Source: Diphasiastrum complanatum (Eukaryota; Streptophyta; Lycopodiopsida; Lycopodiales; Lycopodiaceae). From it: DNA of 64,000 bases. The notes beneath the pieces are model-generated. The model was not told the DNA's origin and did not search any database. It saw only the letters and a program-made list of their open reading frames with translations. This document shows, in pieces, positions 13,513 through 26,621 of the stretch (position 1 is the stretch's first letter; each line of letters opens with the position of its first letter). A program made the translations under genes and the position numbers. The stretch spans positions 10,292,228-10,356,227 of the forward strand of contig CM055094.1 of assembly GCA_029204225.1 (NCBI GenBank), given 5' to 3'.

Positions 13513-14347
13513 GCACACCGCTGGGCTTCGCGCCCTCTGGGCCCCGCCCGTCCTCGCCCTCCGCTGGGAGCTTCTCGGAAAATCAATAAAAAACCCCAAA
13601 TAAATAAATAAAAAATAAAACAATAAAAATACGCAAAAAACCAAAAATAAAAACAATAAAAAACTCAAAGAAATTAAAAACTAAAAAACCCAAAAAAAAA
13701 AAAAAAACTCGTGGCTGGCAGCAGTTCCCCGGCCGGCGGTGTCGGGGGGCTTCCCAAAAGCAGTGCAACCAATCTGGACACCTGCAGGTCACTCGGCGGT
13801 CAGCCACCGGCAACAGCCGGTTCCGAGACTGGTCCATGATGCTTTATTTGGTGTTTTGTGTAGCCATGGATGGACCCCTAGGCTTTATGAGGGCTTATGA
13901 CTCAAGACACCAAATGGCATTGCCAAGCCTCCCCATGTATCACATATGATTTATTGTGGCCTTGACTTAAGAAGGCGAGAAGACTCTCTGTAATAAATAT
14001 GATGACTCTATAGAGGGTGGTGACGGCGAAGAAAAGTAGCCACATGAGCATTTGACCCATACAATACAACTATACGTAGTGCTCATTGCTATATAGTGTA
14101 CACTTAATTCGGAAGGTGGAGCCGTTTTTGGTTGGGCTCCATGATTTTTTTTTGGCAAGCACTTAGATTTTTTTTTATGCCAATTCTTCTCCAAAGTTCT
14201 TGAACGTTCTAGAATGTCGATCAGTCACGCATGTTATGACCTCGAAAAACTGTCGAGCATCAAAATTTTAGGGCACAAGTGGCCCAGTAAAAAAGAACGA
14301 ATTAGATTTGCTCCACAACAACATATTCTCTCTCTAGAGTGAGTGAT
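13513..14347. other. Intergenic, partly A-rich
   Basis: From 13580 to 13710 the sequence is a run of AAATAAAA-like words with a poly-A tract, followed by a GC-richer stretch to about 13840. No gene, RNA or element is recognisable. Confidence 0.4.
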
Positions 14348-14445
14348 GTGGCACCCCTCAATTTGAAAAAAGTCCCTTTTCTTCGTAACATGGTATATTC
14401 TCTCTCTATCGCCCTATCCAGAACTACATAGGAGAGAATACGAGA

Positions 14446-14505
<60 letters not shown>

Positions 14506-14555
14506 CATGTTATGCATAAAAGGGTATTTTCTACAATTGAGGGGCACATAACACC
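14348..14555. repeat. Inverted repeat with (GA)n in the centre
   Basis: The left arm (14348-14408) and right arm (14500-14555) are imperfect reverse complements sharing CCCCTCAATT, CCCTTTT and AACATGGTA. Between them lies a (GA)n microsatellite at about 14449-14502. A related single arm recurs at 14590-14625. This looks like a small foldback or MITE-like element, but no target-site duplication was found. Confidence 0.5.
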
Positions 14556-14675
14556 TATTCGGGTCTTATGAGGAATCCTAAAACATGTGAAAAGGGCCTT
14601 TTATGGACATTGAGGGGTGGGGTCCCACATCACACATTAGGGTTTTCTAAGAAACCCTAATTTTTTTGTTTGAGA

Positions 14676-17008
<2,333 letters not shown>

Positions 17009-17365
17009 ATGTCTCGAGACTATGTTGAATCTTCCAATCCTGCTCCTCCACGACTAGAATGCAGAATCTCACGCATCAATGCACCAAAGTACGATGGAGA
17101 ATCTGACCCAATTAGATTTCTCCAAGATTTTGATAATGCATGCCGCTTCCATGGAGACGCCTCTGAAACTGAAAAGCTCAGACTATTCCCTATGGTGCTC
17201 TATAGAATTGCTAAAGAGTGGTATCTCAACCTCGAAGCTCCTGATCTTGCTTTTGGGACTACCCTCAAAGAAGCTCTCATCAAGCGTTTCAAACCTCCTA
17301 AACTGACTCAGAGCCCAAATAACCACATCACACATATTAAGATGCATCGTGAAGAGTTCGCTAGA

Positions 17366-17957
17366 TGTTAAAATTGAAAAAAAAACAATCCATATTGATT
17401 TCTTGGCTTGCTACAAATGTTGTACCATGCAAGCATGTAGCTCATAAATGCAAAATGCCAAGTTTGGCCTACATAGAACTCGAGCTACATGGTTATGTAA
17501 TGTCTAGATTGAAGAATACAACTTGCATATAGTTTGTAGACATAGAATTAGCAAAGTCATGCTTGTTGAAACTCGTGGCAATTCACATGCATTAATTGTG
17601 AGTGATCCATAGTGACATGCAAGGCATGCACAAAGTGTAATGGACACATGCATGATGATTTGTACTTTGTTAGTTAGAACTAGCACACTTGTAAAAAGTT
17701 GGTAGAATTTCATGCATGGCAAGTGACAAATGTCACATAGACTCTAGATGTCATTTTGTAATGAATAGATGTGGTTCTACCTCGAGCTACCTCAAATGCC
17801 ATAAATATGGATAGCTCTCCTCACAATCAATGATGAAGAACCACAGTTTTGTAGCTACCTCATGCCATTTTGGATCTAAACTATTTTGCTTGTTATCTCT
17901 CTATCTTTCTCTCTCTAACTCGTGTTGAAGCTAATGCTTATACACTGATATCTTGTA
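17366..17957 (+). repeat. Truncated 5' LTR
   Basis: Matches the first 590 or so bases of the 3' LTR at 18332, then breaks at about 17957 directly into RNase H sequence. The primer site, gag, protease, integrase and reverse transcriptase are all missing. Confidence 0.85.
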
Positions 17958-18314
17958 CTTAGTGAAGCTGAGTACAAGGCACTCACTACAACAATAAAGG
18001 AAGTGCTTTGAATCAAGAGGTTACTAGTGGAACTAAAGATAATCTTGGAAGAGGATCTACCTATGATCATGTGTGACAACATTTCAGCCCAAGCCCTTGC
18101 CAACAACCTGATATTCCATGCAAGGAGCAAGCATATCGAAGTTGCACATCACTTCGTGAGAGAGAAGCTCATTGGAGAGGAAATCAATTTGGAGCAAATC
18201 GACACATCATCTTGTATTGCTGATATGCTCACCAAATCTTTGAGCAAAAGTTCCTTCATCAAGCATAGAGCCAATCTTGGAGTTATACCAAGATCCATGT
18301 TCAAATCAATATAG
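17958..18314 (+). pseudogene. Copia RNase H C-terminal remnant
   Basis: Starts at the SEAEYKA block, has one TGA stop, then continues with MCDNISAQALANN, FHARSKHIE and HHFVREK, and ends with a HRANLGV-like tail just before the polypurine tract. Only the last third of the domain remains. It is the same family as the RNase H of D1. Confidence 0.85.
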
Positions 18315-18331
18315 ATTATTTTTAGGAGGAG

Positions 18332-19110
18332 TGTTAAAATTGAAAAAACAATCCATATTGATTTCTTGGCTTGTACAAATGTTGTACATGCAAGTATGTA
18401 GATCATAAATGCAAAATGCCAAGTTTGGCCTACATAGAACTCGAGCTACATGGTTATGTAATGTCTAGATTGAAGAATACAACTTGCATATAGTTTGTAG
18501 ACATAGAATTAGCAAAGTCATGCTTGTAGAAACTCGTGGCAATTCACATGCATTAATTGTAAGTGATCCATAGTGACATGCAAGGCATGCACAAAGTGTA
18601 ATGGACACATGCATGATGATTTGTACTTTGTTAGTTAGAACTAGCACACTTGTAAAAAGTTGGTAGAATTTCATGCATGGCAAGTGACAAATGTCACATA
18701 GACTCTAGATGTCATTTTGTAATGAATGGATGTGGTTCTACCTCGAGCTACCTCAAATGCCATAAATATGGGTAGCTCTCCTCACAATCAATGATGAAGA
18801 ACCAAAGTTTTGTAGCTATCTCATGTCATTTTGGATCTAAACTATTTTGCTTGTTATCTCTCTATCTTTCTCTCTCTAAGTCGTGTTGAAGCTAATGTGT
18901 ATACACTGATATCTTGTAATTTTGCTCATTATTGATTCATTGCTATCATATTCAGTTGCTTAGCATGCTAGATTGTGGTTAAGCCATTTCTTCTGAACTA
19001 GATCCTGCTAATCAATCTAGAATCAGGTTATTGTGCTAATCACAAAGCTCAATTAGATCCATCGTACTTGTGGACATTCTCCACATGTGTGAATTCTGGA
19101 AATTTTGTCA
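18332..19110 (+). repeat. 3' LTR (779 bp) with polypurine tract before it
   Basis: Preceded by TTTTAGGAGGAG (polypurine tract, about 18319-18331). Starts TG and ends CA. Confidence 0.88.
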
Positions 19111-19725
19111 CTAGAAACTACATTGAGTGTTTCAAACGCCTCATGGTAAAATGTATTGACAAAAATATCACCGAACGAATGGCCATAAAACTATTCCTGG
19201 TTGGACTTCCAAAAAATATCCGTCGAGAACTTAAACCAGTTGACCTTTATGATCAATTTAAGGACATAATGACTGATGCCATTTGCGAATAAGACGAGAG
19301 GTCCAATGAGGACTTTGATAACAGAGAAAAGAAATCCAAAAATTTTGAACATCTTAATCATTAAAAGTTCAAAAATACCACCCAATCCTCAAAACTTCTA
19401 CAACAAATGGAAACTTGGTAGAAAGCTCAACAAACCCATATGGATAAACTTGATGTTGATTTTCAAACTGCTATGAAAAATATTGCTGACAAACCATTTC
19501 CAGCAAGAGATATAGTGTTCTATCTGTTCGTAGAATCACACTACCAATGAATGTCCCCAACTGAAACACCATTATCTGGTGGAATCCAAACCCATGTATC
19601 GCAATATCGTGCTTACAATCCACAACAGTCCATGTCGTGACAAGGAGTCTATCAACCATGAGCATCTGGTGATCATTTTAGCTCGACCAACAATTCACCC
19701 AGTCCTTATCAAGTTTCTTAACCGC

Positions 19726-19957
<232 letters not shown>

Positions 19958-20552
19958 AGTTGAGTATAACTTAAGTTTTGTTTAGTTAACTTGAGTATGC
20001 ATGGTAGGTGTAGAGGGGGTTCGTTGGCTAAAGGTTATTTAGCCAGTAGTTAATTGATGGTTTTTTTTTGCATTTTGTTTCTTTGTTTTCCATGAGCATT
20101 TTAGTCATTTTTTGGACTACGTAAAATTGCAGTTAACCTAAAGATGAATTGTAATAGGTTATCGAATTGTGTTAATTAGATTTTGATGCAATTGGTTTTG
20201 GCATTGTTATTGCTTAGAATCCATTTGCAAAATTCATTGGTATAATTTTAATAAGCACTTAGGTCTATTAAAAACTGTGTTTTTTTGGACATTGCATTAT
20301 TAGCGAATAATTATACCTGCAATGATGATGAACTGAACGTAAATTTTTTTAATTTTTCAGTTTTTCACTGGCAAATGGATTACGATGATGTTCCAGTGGG
20401 GGGACATGGAAATTCACCTAGCATCACCCGAAAGTGATGGGGGGAACACTGAAATTCATTTGGCATCACCAAATAGTGATGGCTCTCTCAACTCTAATAA
20501 ATTATTGCACACTTTGGGCAAAGCAATACTGGAACTTCACCAAAGTAATAAG

Positions 20553-21689
20553 TGTTAGAGAGAGAGAGGAGAGATGTATGACGAACACGAACAAGACACA
20601 AACTCGAACAAGAAGCGAACGAGAAACGAACTCGAACAGAAAATGTTCGTGCGCAGCGGGACGAGTTGTACGACTCTCTCCGTAAGCACGACTATGCTTA
20701 TCAGAATGAACAGAACATTAATGATGGAAATCATGGTCATTCTAGATTACGTAGCCAAGCATTAATAGATGAAACGCCAAAAGAATAATTTGTTGCGAAT
20801 AGCAAGACAAATTATATGTCGCGAATGATTCGCGAAGAGCTAGACTGTGCTCGACTGATAATTAGTCGTGAATGATTCACGAAAGACAAGACTAAATGTC
20901 AGTCATCTATTACCAGAAAGAACAACTAGAAAGATCAGACAGAATGAAGAATAAGCATAACAATATTAACACGGATCTGAATGCAGAACAAAGGGTTGTA
21001 TCAGATTAAGTATATCATGAATACATGTCAATAATGCGGTAGAGCACAAGATAATAGCGGACGAAACCGTGTGCCCTACGAAACTTATTTCAGTCTATAA
21101 AAAAAGGGGATGAAATCTTAATTTTGACAAGAATGAAGAATCAATGCTCAGGGCATCTACTTCGTCTACTTCTATATATGTCTCTTCACTCATCACCTTA
21201 TTCACCCATTTTTTCTTGAATACCCAAATGGTATCCAGTATATTTACATTATATTACAGGTGTGCAGATGTGGAAAGTATAGTGAATGTGCTGTCTGTAA
21301 GAGATCGTGGGTGGCCGCAGTCGTTGTCCAGTCTATTAGCGTAGTTGCATGGGGGAAGCGTGAAAAGGATGCGACGTTAGTCAGTGCTGAGGTGACCGTT
21401 GGTGATGACGATGCAAAAAGTGCGTCACTCTTACGAATAGCCTTAGGATTAGATTTACAGAGTGCCTTTGCTTTTAGGGCACCTTTGGCATTCTGTAGGA
21501 TAGTGTCCTCTTTTCGCCTGTCACCATAACCTATGTAAAAGCACAGTGTCGCTATTCTTTCGTCTTTTATTCATCTGTGCAAATTTTTGTGTAAATATGC
21601 AGGCTGCGCGACTATATTAGTAAATATGCAGTATGAATGGAGGCAGATTAAAATGGGATTGAAGGAGAATAGAAGGAATAAATCCAACA
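20553..21689 (+). repeat. 5' LTR of the E2 element (1137 bp)
   Basis: A TATA-like CTATAAAAAAAGG lies at about 21097. The LTR ends at AAATCCAACA; the last 98 bp recur at 23248-23345. Confidence 0.8.
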
Positions 21690-21708
21690 CCCCCTTACTG
21701 CACAAAAT

Positions 21709-22542
21709 TTGTTGTGTGCATTAACATTGAGTGCTTTCGTGGACAAGCTTGATGGAGCCAATTACCATATGTGGAAATTTAAGATGAAAACTATTCTAAT
21801 GGCAAAAGAATTGTACGACATTGTTACAAGTGCAGAAGGAAAACCCGAAGCGGACAACGCAGCAATCGCTAGATGGAAGCTGAAGGATGGAAAAGCTTTC
21901 GCGCTTATCATCCTCAACATCACGGATACCCAGATCAGCCATGTATCCGAGGCTCAGACATCTAAAGAAGTCTGGGACATCTTGAGAACACTATACGAAG
22001 TGCGAGATATAGCTTCCAAGCTACATCTTAGGAAAAAATTCTACTCCCTCAAGATGACGAATGGTGATTCTTTGCAGAATCACATTAATCAATTCAAGAA
22101 CCTGCTAAGACAAATGGCCGCTGTCGGATCTATCATAGACGATCAAGACGCAGTGATGCAACTGCTTACAAGCTTGTTAAGTTCTTACGACAGCTGGGTG
22201 ATGATCATCACGAATCATCCAGAATTGGCTCTTTCGAGAGTCATTACTATGTTGTTGCAGGAAAACACGTGGAGGAACGAAGCCTTGAGTTTCTCAGCTG
22301 ATTCTCATGCCTTGTACACCAACAAGAGCACGACAAAGCAAAATAAGAAGAAAGGCCCAAGACAAGGAGCAGTCGAATCCGCAGACAAAGAAGAAGCTGT
22401 TCTACAGATACTGCAAATGAAACAACCACAAAATACAAGATTGTCGCATACTTCAAGCGAAGAACAACAGCAAAGAGCAGTCGAATCAAGTGGCGAATGC
22501 ATCTGCAGAAGCTCCACAGCCTATTCAAGAAGCGAATCATGA
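21709..22542 (+). pseudogene. Copia gag (UBN2/DUF4219 type)
   Basis: Encodes the capsid protein of the element. Recognisable blocks are KLDGANYHMWKFKM near the N-terminus, a KEVWDILRTLYE helix, and SLQNHINQFKNLLRQM. The usual N-terminal Met region is replaced by sequence joined to the LTR end. The frame shifts in the zinc-knuckle region near 22400, and the open frame ends at 22542 without the knuckle. Confidence 0.85.
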
Positions 22543-23247
22543 TGCCTTCATGACCAATCATCAAGGAGCATCTGGCGACAGTTCTTGGTTCCTGGATTCC
22601 GGAGCCACTTAGCACATGACTAGCCTCATTGCTGTTTCGAGTCCTATAAACCTTACAGTATCCAAAAATTCGTTCACCTTGGCGACAATAGCACACAAGC
22701 TATTAATGGTGAAGGCAGTGTAAGATTTTGCTTTGCGAATGATCAGTCCAAGCTACTCTCTAAAGTCCTATATGTACCAAAGTTATCTACAAATCTGCTC
22801 TCTGTAAGCAGAATCACAGATCTAGGACACAGAGTAGTATTCGAATGTGATCAGTGTAAAGTAGTTGATAGGACATGCAAGATCCTAGCACTCGGAAAGA
22901 GACATGGATACTTGTATAAGTTGAGTCATTGCTTTTCCGCCTCTAATCAGGCTCTCAGTACTTCAATTCATTCAAATAAAGGTTTACTTTGGCATTATAG
23001 ACTTGGTCATTTAAATCATGCTGATGTACAACGAATGTCTAGACAATCTATTGTTCTTGATCTCGACTATCCTTGCAAAAAAGTCGAGTTACCTGTCTGT
23101 CAAGACTGTCTAGTTGGTAAACAGACAAGGAAGCCATTTAAGTCAAGCCATCAGCATGTTGCTAGAGGATTGCTAGATGTTGTACATTCAGATATTTGTG
23201 GCCCGATGAAAAATCCTTCGCTGAAGGATGCCAAGTATTTTATAACC
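22543..23247 (+). pseudogene. Copia protease and pre-integrase remnant
   Basis: The protease motif SWFLDSGAT is followed by a stop in place of the usual Gln before HM. After several frame breaks the GAG-pre-integrase region returns at about 22912, with LLWHYRLGHLNHADV, a CQDCLVGK zinc-binding pair and HSDICGPM, the first integrase Asp. It stops at the deletion junction at about 23247. Confidence 0.85.
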
Positions 23248-23345
23248 TAAATATGCAAGCTGCGTGACTACGTTAGTAAATATGCAGCATGAATGGAGGT
23301 AGATTAAAATGGGATTTAAGGAGAATAGAAGGAATAAATCCAACA
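23248..23345 (+). repeat. Remnant of the 3' LTR
   Basis: The last 98 bp of the LTR only; its 5' portion was lost in the internal deletion. Confidence 0.8.
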
Positions 23346-23429
23346 ATAAGCAACCTGATAACCAAATGCAAAACCGTTTTAACCAATTACAAGCTATCAC
23401 CTAAACTAACTTGGGCTACCAACTGGAGT

Positions 23430-24110
23430 ATTTTTCAGCGATAAACAATTCAAGTGGCCGAAAGTTGTTGAGGATTGGGTGAATCGAATATGCATGACAC
23501 TAGAATCCTTCGGGATTCTCAAATCACCCAATCCCCCACTCGAAAGTCTTGAGGCGATCTTTTCATATTAGCATAATGTCGGTCCCTATCCTGGGCACAT
23601 TTGACATTCCCACGTGCTATATATAGTAGTTCTTACATATCGTGTAGAAATCCGCTACCTTTTGAAACTTGATCATTCGAGTCTCTACTAAAATGGGTGA
23701 TCTAGGTTCAAAACCATACATAAGCATGAATGGGCTATAACCGGTAGCCAAATGCTTACTCCAAATCAACCTCCATCGAGGATAACTTCCTCTTTGAGGA
23801 GATTGCCATCAAAATATAAATGCAGATATCACTTGATCTCTTGATCACCCATGTAATTCTTCTCTTAAACGATCAAGTATAACTAGAATATGAACTATGA
23901 TTCATCTATCATAATTCATCAGATTCTTGTCCTATACTCAATAAGAGAATGCAATACCCATTCATAGGCAACTCAATCAAGGGCAGATACACTTCCCAAT
24001 GAGATTGTTGCTGGAAAATATGCTCGAAGCATTTTCTCTTTCACCCGATTTGTTCTTTTTGTTTGACCAATTATCAGACGAACTTGAGCTCAGAGTTGTC
24101 TCTAGTTTAG
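23430..24110 (-). pseudogene. Ty3/gypsy integrase remnant
   Basis: On the minus strand the decayed text gives an ATGYSPFMLMYGFEP block near 23730 and an upstream part near 24050 that fits the region after the integrase catalytic Glu. The same region, better kept, occurs on the plus strand at 41100-41600. It is full of stops and frameshifts. Confidence 0.65.
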
Positions 24111-24182
24111 CGAATACAGCTAACCAAAAGTAATTAGTAAACCTTTATTAAAAATATATTTGTGAATTTATGAAACATTTAT

Positions 24183-24837
24183 TGTGAAAATTGTCAACAT
24201 TTCCTAGCTAGTTTGAGGCCTAAATTGGCTAAAATTGTAAATAGTTTTGGTTCTGGAGTTTCACACGTGTGAACCAGGCCACAATGTTTTTATTTACTGT
24301 ATTTTTTCAGTATGATGAAGTGTCAAACTTCATACCCTTCAAAATGAGACCATTTTGATGTATTTTGGTCATATAAGCCATTTTTAGCTATTTTTCCTAT
24401 ATAGGGAATATCTAGGGTCAAGTACCTTCTAGAGAGAGGAGAGAGAGTCATCTTCCTCATCCATAAATAGTAGGGAAGTCGTGGAGAACAGGTTGGAGAA
24501 ACCTTTTGTATGCTTCATTGAGATCAATAGATCATTGTCATTGTTTCTTCCTCCATTGAGAGCATTGTTGTGTGTATTGTCTTCAAGCTATTGTGTATGA
24601 TCTTAGGTGCTTTCCAAAAGTGATAGGCTGATGTATTATGGACTGTATAATGCTATTTTGGGCCGCACTTGATGTTTATGGAAGTTTCCATTTGTGATAA
24701 ATGCTTTTTGATCAAGTTCTTTGCATTCTAGGTAGCATAGAATGTGTTGCCAATTCCTAGCTTATGTAGTTTGGAGTGCAAGCATTCAAGCCAATGATCT
24801 TGGAGTTTAGATCCACTTAGGATCTGTATTTTTCACA
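24183..24837 (+). repeat. 5' LTR of the young Copia element
   Basis: 655 bp, starting TG and ending CA, directly followed by the primer site. Confidence 0.95.
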
Positions 24838-24852
24838 TGGTATCAGAGCTGG
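24838..24852 (+). other. Primer binding site (initiator tRNA-Met)
   Basis: TGGTATCAGAGCTGG directly after the LTR is the standard plant Copia site complementary to the 3' end of initiator tRNA-Met. Confidence 0.92.
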
Positions 24853-26009
24853 TTGGCTTCTATTTACAGTAAGTATTCCATTTTTGGTGATATTTGGATG
24901 TTTGATCAAGTTCTAGCATGATTTTGCATTGCTTTGTTGATCAAATCTTACTAACCTTTGTTTTGTGAGTTGAACTTGTGGATCAAAAGCATATTTCAGG
25001 TCTATTGAAGATCAGAGGCTGAAAAGAAACTATTTTGGATCAGATCATAACACCTAATCATTTGTGATTGTGAGGCTTGTGCATATTCAATACTAACAAT
25101 GTTCTTTTCAATCCTATTGTTGACAATCTCCATTCTTGGATGAACACTCTCCTTAAGTGGATGAAACTTCTCCTTAAGTGGATGACAAATGCTCTTTTGA
25201 GTGAGTTGTAATTCTCCTAAAGGCTGAGCAAAGCACCCATTTGGATGAAAGATCCCCTTTTTTGGGTGAACATATTGTAAGCTCCATTGTGAAGAGCATA
25301 TTGTAAAGATTGTCATCAATTTTGGCATAAATTTTGGTGTACTTTGTTGAGCATGTAAGTAACTCTCCTTATGTAATTTGATTGGAGCATTTGCTGGAAG
25401 GTGTTAACCATTATGCAAGTGTGTTTTCAGGTTCTTAACAGGTTGAGGAACATTCTCATGTGAAGTGATCTTAGATCTACATCTAAACACCAAGATTTGA
25501 CAAGATAGTGAAGCTAGTCTTGTGATTCACTAAGTGTGCTCATTCATTCACCTCTAAATCTTGTATTTATCACTTGCTGGAGTTTATAAACTTTTAGAAG
25601 TGTGGTTTACATGTGGTTTTACAGGTTGAATCAATATCTTAGTGTGTTGATCATATGTTGATCAAGTTTGTTCATTACTAGGTAATCTTGGCATCCTAGT
25701 TTTGGGTATTTTCTAAGAATGCAAGTAACTCTTCACACCATAACTTGATTTGGTCACTTGCTGGAAAGTTTGAGAGCTTAAGCAAGAGTGTGTTCAGGTT
25801 GGTTTGATTTTGTAATCCATTCTTAGTGTGTGCAAAGTGTTGCATGTGTTTCAATCTTCCTTTCTATGCTTGGAAACCATCTAGGTTCAAGATAGAAGTG
25901 TTTTAGGGTCCTAAATCTTCATAGATCTCTTTATCTATCATTTGTTGAGAGAAAAGTGAGTGCTAAGTGCTTTAGGACAGAACCTAAAAGTTGAAGAAAC
26001 ATTAGAATC
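24853..26009 (+). other. Leader of the young Copia element
   Basis: 1157 bp untranslated leader between primer site and gag ATG. It contains diverged repeats of a CACTTGCTGGA(A/G)-type phrase and tandem GGATGAA(A/C) words near 25130-25270. No coding sequence is seen. Confidence 0.6.
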
Positions 26010-26621
26010 ATGGCTTCCAATGGTGGGATCATGCTAGAGTCTAGTGAAAGGTTGAGTTCATCAAACTACTCTACTTGGAAAGTGAGGATGGAGTCCTTAC
26101 TTGAGTTGAATGAACTCATGGACATAGTTGCAGAAATTGAAGAGAGACCTCTCACACTTCAAGAGCAACAAAGGTTTGATAAGAAGGCCAAAAGGGCTCT
26201 TCATATCATTAAAATGAATGTTACAAATGAACTTCTCAAGGAAGTTGGAAAGTGTCAAAGTGCAAGTGAGGCATGGAATGCCTTAAAGAAGCTCTTTGAA
26301 TCAAAGTCCACATCTAGGGTATTGACCCTAAGGAGACAAATATTTTCTAGTAGGCAAAGAGAGGGTGAAAGTGCTCATGCATGTATCTTGAGAGTTAAGT
26401 CCCTAAGTGATGATTTAGCATGCATTGATGAGAACATAAAAGATGGTGAAATAGTCCAAGTTATGTTGAATGGTTTGCTAAATGAACATGCTAACCTTGT
26501 GCAAAGTTTTGCCATTCAAAGAGTCTTGCCAAGTGTGGTTGACTTGCAAGAAATCTTATTGGCTGAAGAACATAGGTTGCAATCAAAGCTTGATGGTGCA
26601 TCCTTGCAAAGGTGGAGGTGA
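26010..26621 (+). CDS. Copia gag, N-terminal capsid part
   Basis: The ATG at 26010 is followed by SSNYSTWKVRMESLLE and the UBN2-type helices (SEAWNALKKLFE, TLRRQIF, LRVKSLSDDLA). It forms the virus-like particle in which the RNA is copied. The frame ends at 26621 because of one extra base near 26610; the natural product continues into the zinc knuckle in the next frame. A programmed shift is possible but there is no known slip signal, and the related D1 gag meets its downstream frame in a similar place. Confidence 0.9.
   Translation: MASNGGIMLESSERLSSSNYSTWKVRMESLLELNELMDIVAEIEERPLTLQEQQRFDKKAKRALHIIKMNVTNELLKEVGKCQSASEAWNALKKLFESKSTSRVLTLRRQIFSSRQREGESAHACILRVKSLSDDLACIDENIKDGEIVQVMLNGLLNEHANLVQSFAIQRVLPSVVDLQEILLAEEHRLQSKLDGASLQRWR

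Larger units (their letters stand above)
17366..19110 (+). mobile_element. Internally deleted Copia element, same LTR family as D1
   Basis: The element starts TGTTAAAATTG and ends TTTTGTCA, and is flanked by the direct repeat CTAGA (17361-17365 and 19111-19115). It consists of a truncated 5' LTR, the end of RNase H, a purine tract and a full 3' LTR. Its LTR is the same family as the LTRs of D1 at 42 and 52 kb. It sits inside the gypsy gag, so it is the younger of the two. Confidence 0.88.
20553..23345 (+). mobile_element. Copia element with large internal deletions (family E2)
   Basis: Starts TGTTAGAGAG and ends AAATCCAACA, flanked by ATAAG (20548-20552 and 23346-23350). It keeps the 5' LTR, gag, a damaged protease and the pre-integrase zinc region, then joins the last 98 bp of the 3' LTR at about 23247. 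Integrase core, reverse transcriptase and RNase H are lost. There is no primer site after the 5' LTR, so another deletion removed it. A fragment of the same family is at 39345-40936 on the other strand. Confidence 0.85.
20361..23412 (+). pseudogene. Unassigned ORF split by a Copia insertion
   Basis: An open frame begins directly after an acceptor-like TTTTTCAG at 20353-20360. It runs 64 codons (20361-20552) and contains two copies of an EIHLASP(E/N)SDG motif. The Copia element 20553-23345 interrupts it. Beyond the duplicated ATAAG the same frame continues (from 23351) for about 20 Gln/Asn-rich codons to a stop near 23410. It may be a host exon or part of a gypsy gag; I do not recognise it. 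Confidence 0.4.

Noticed and set aside
20574-20765. Charged small ORFs in the LTR of the 20553 element
   Set aside because: They lie wholly in LTR sequence and have no conservation or motif.
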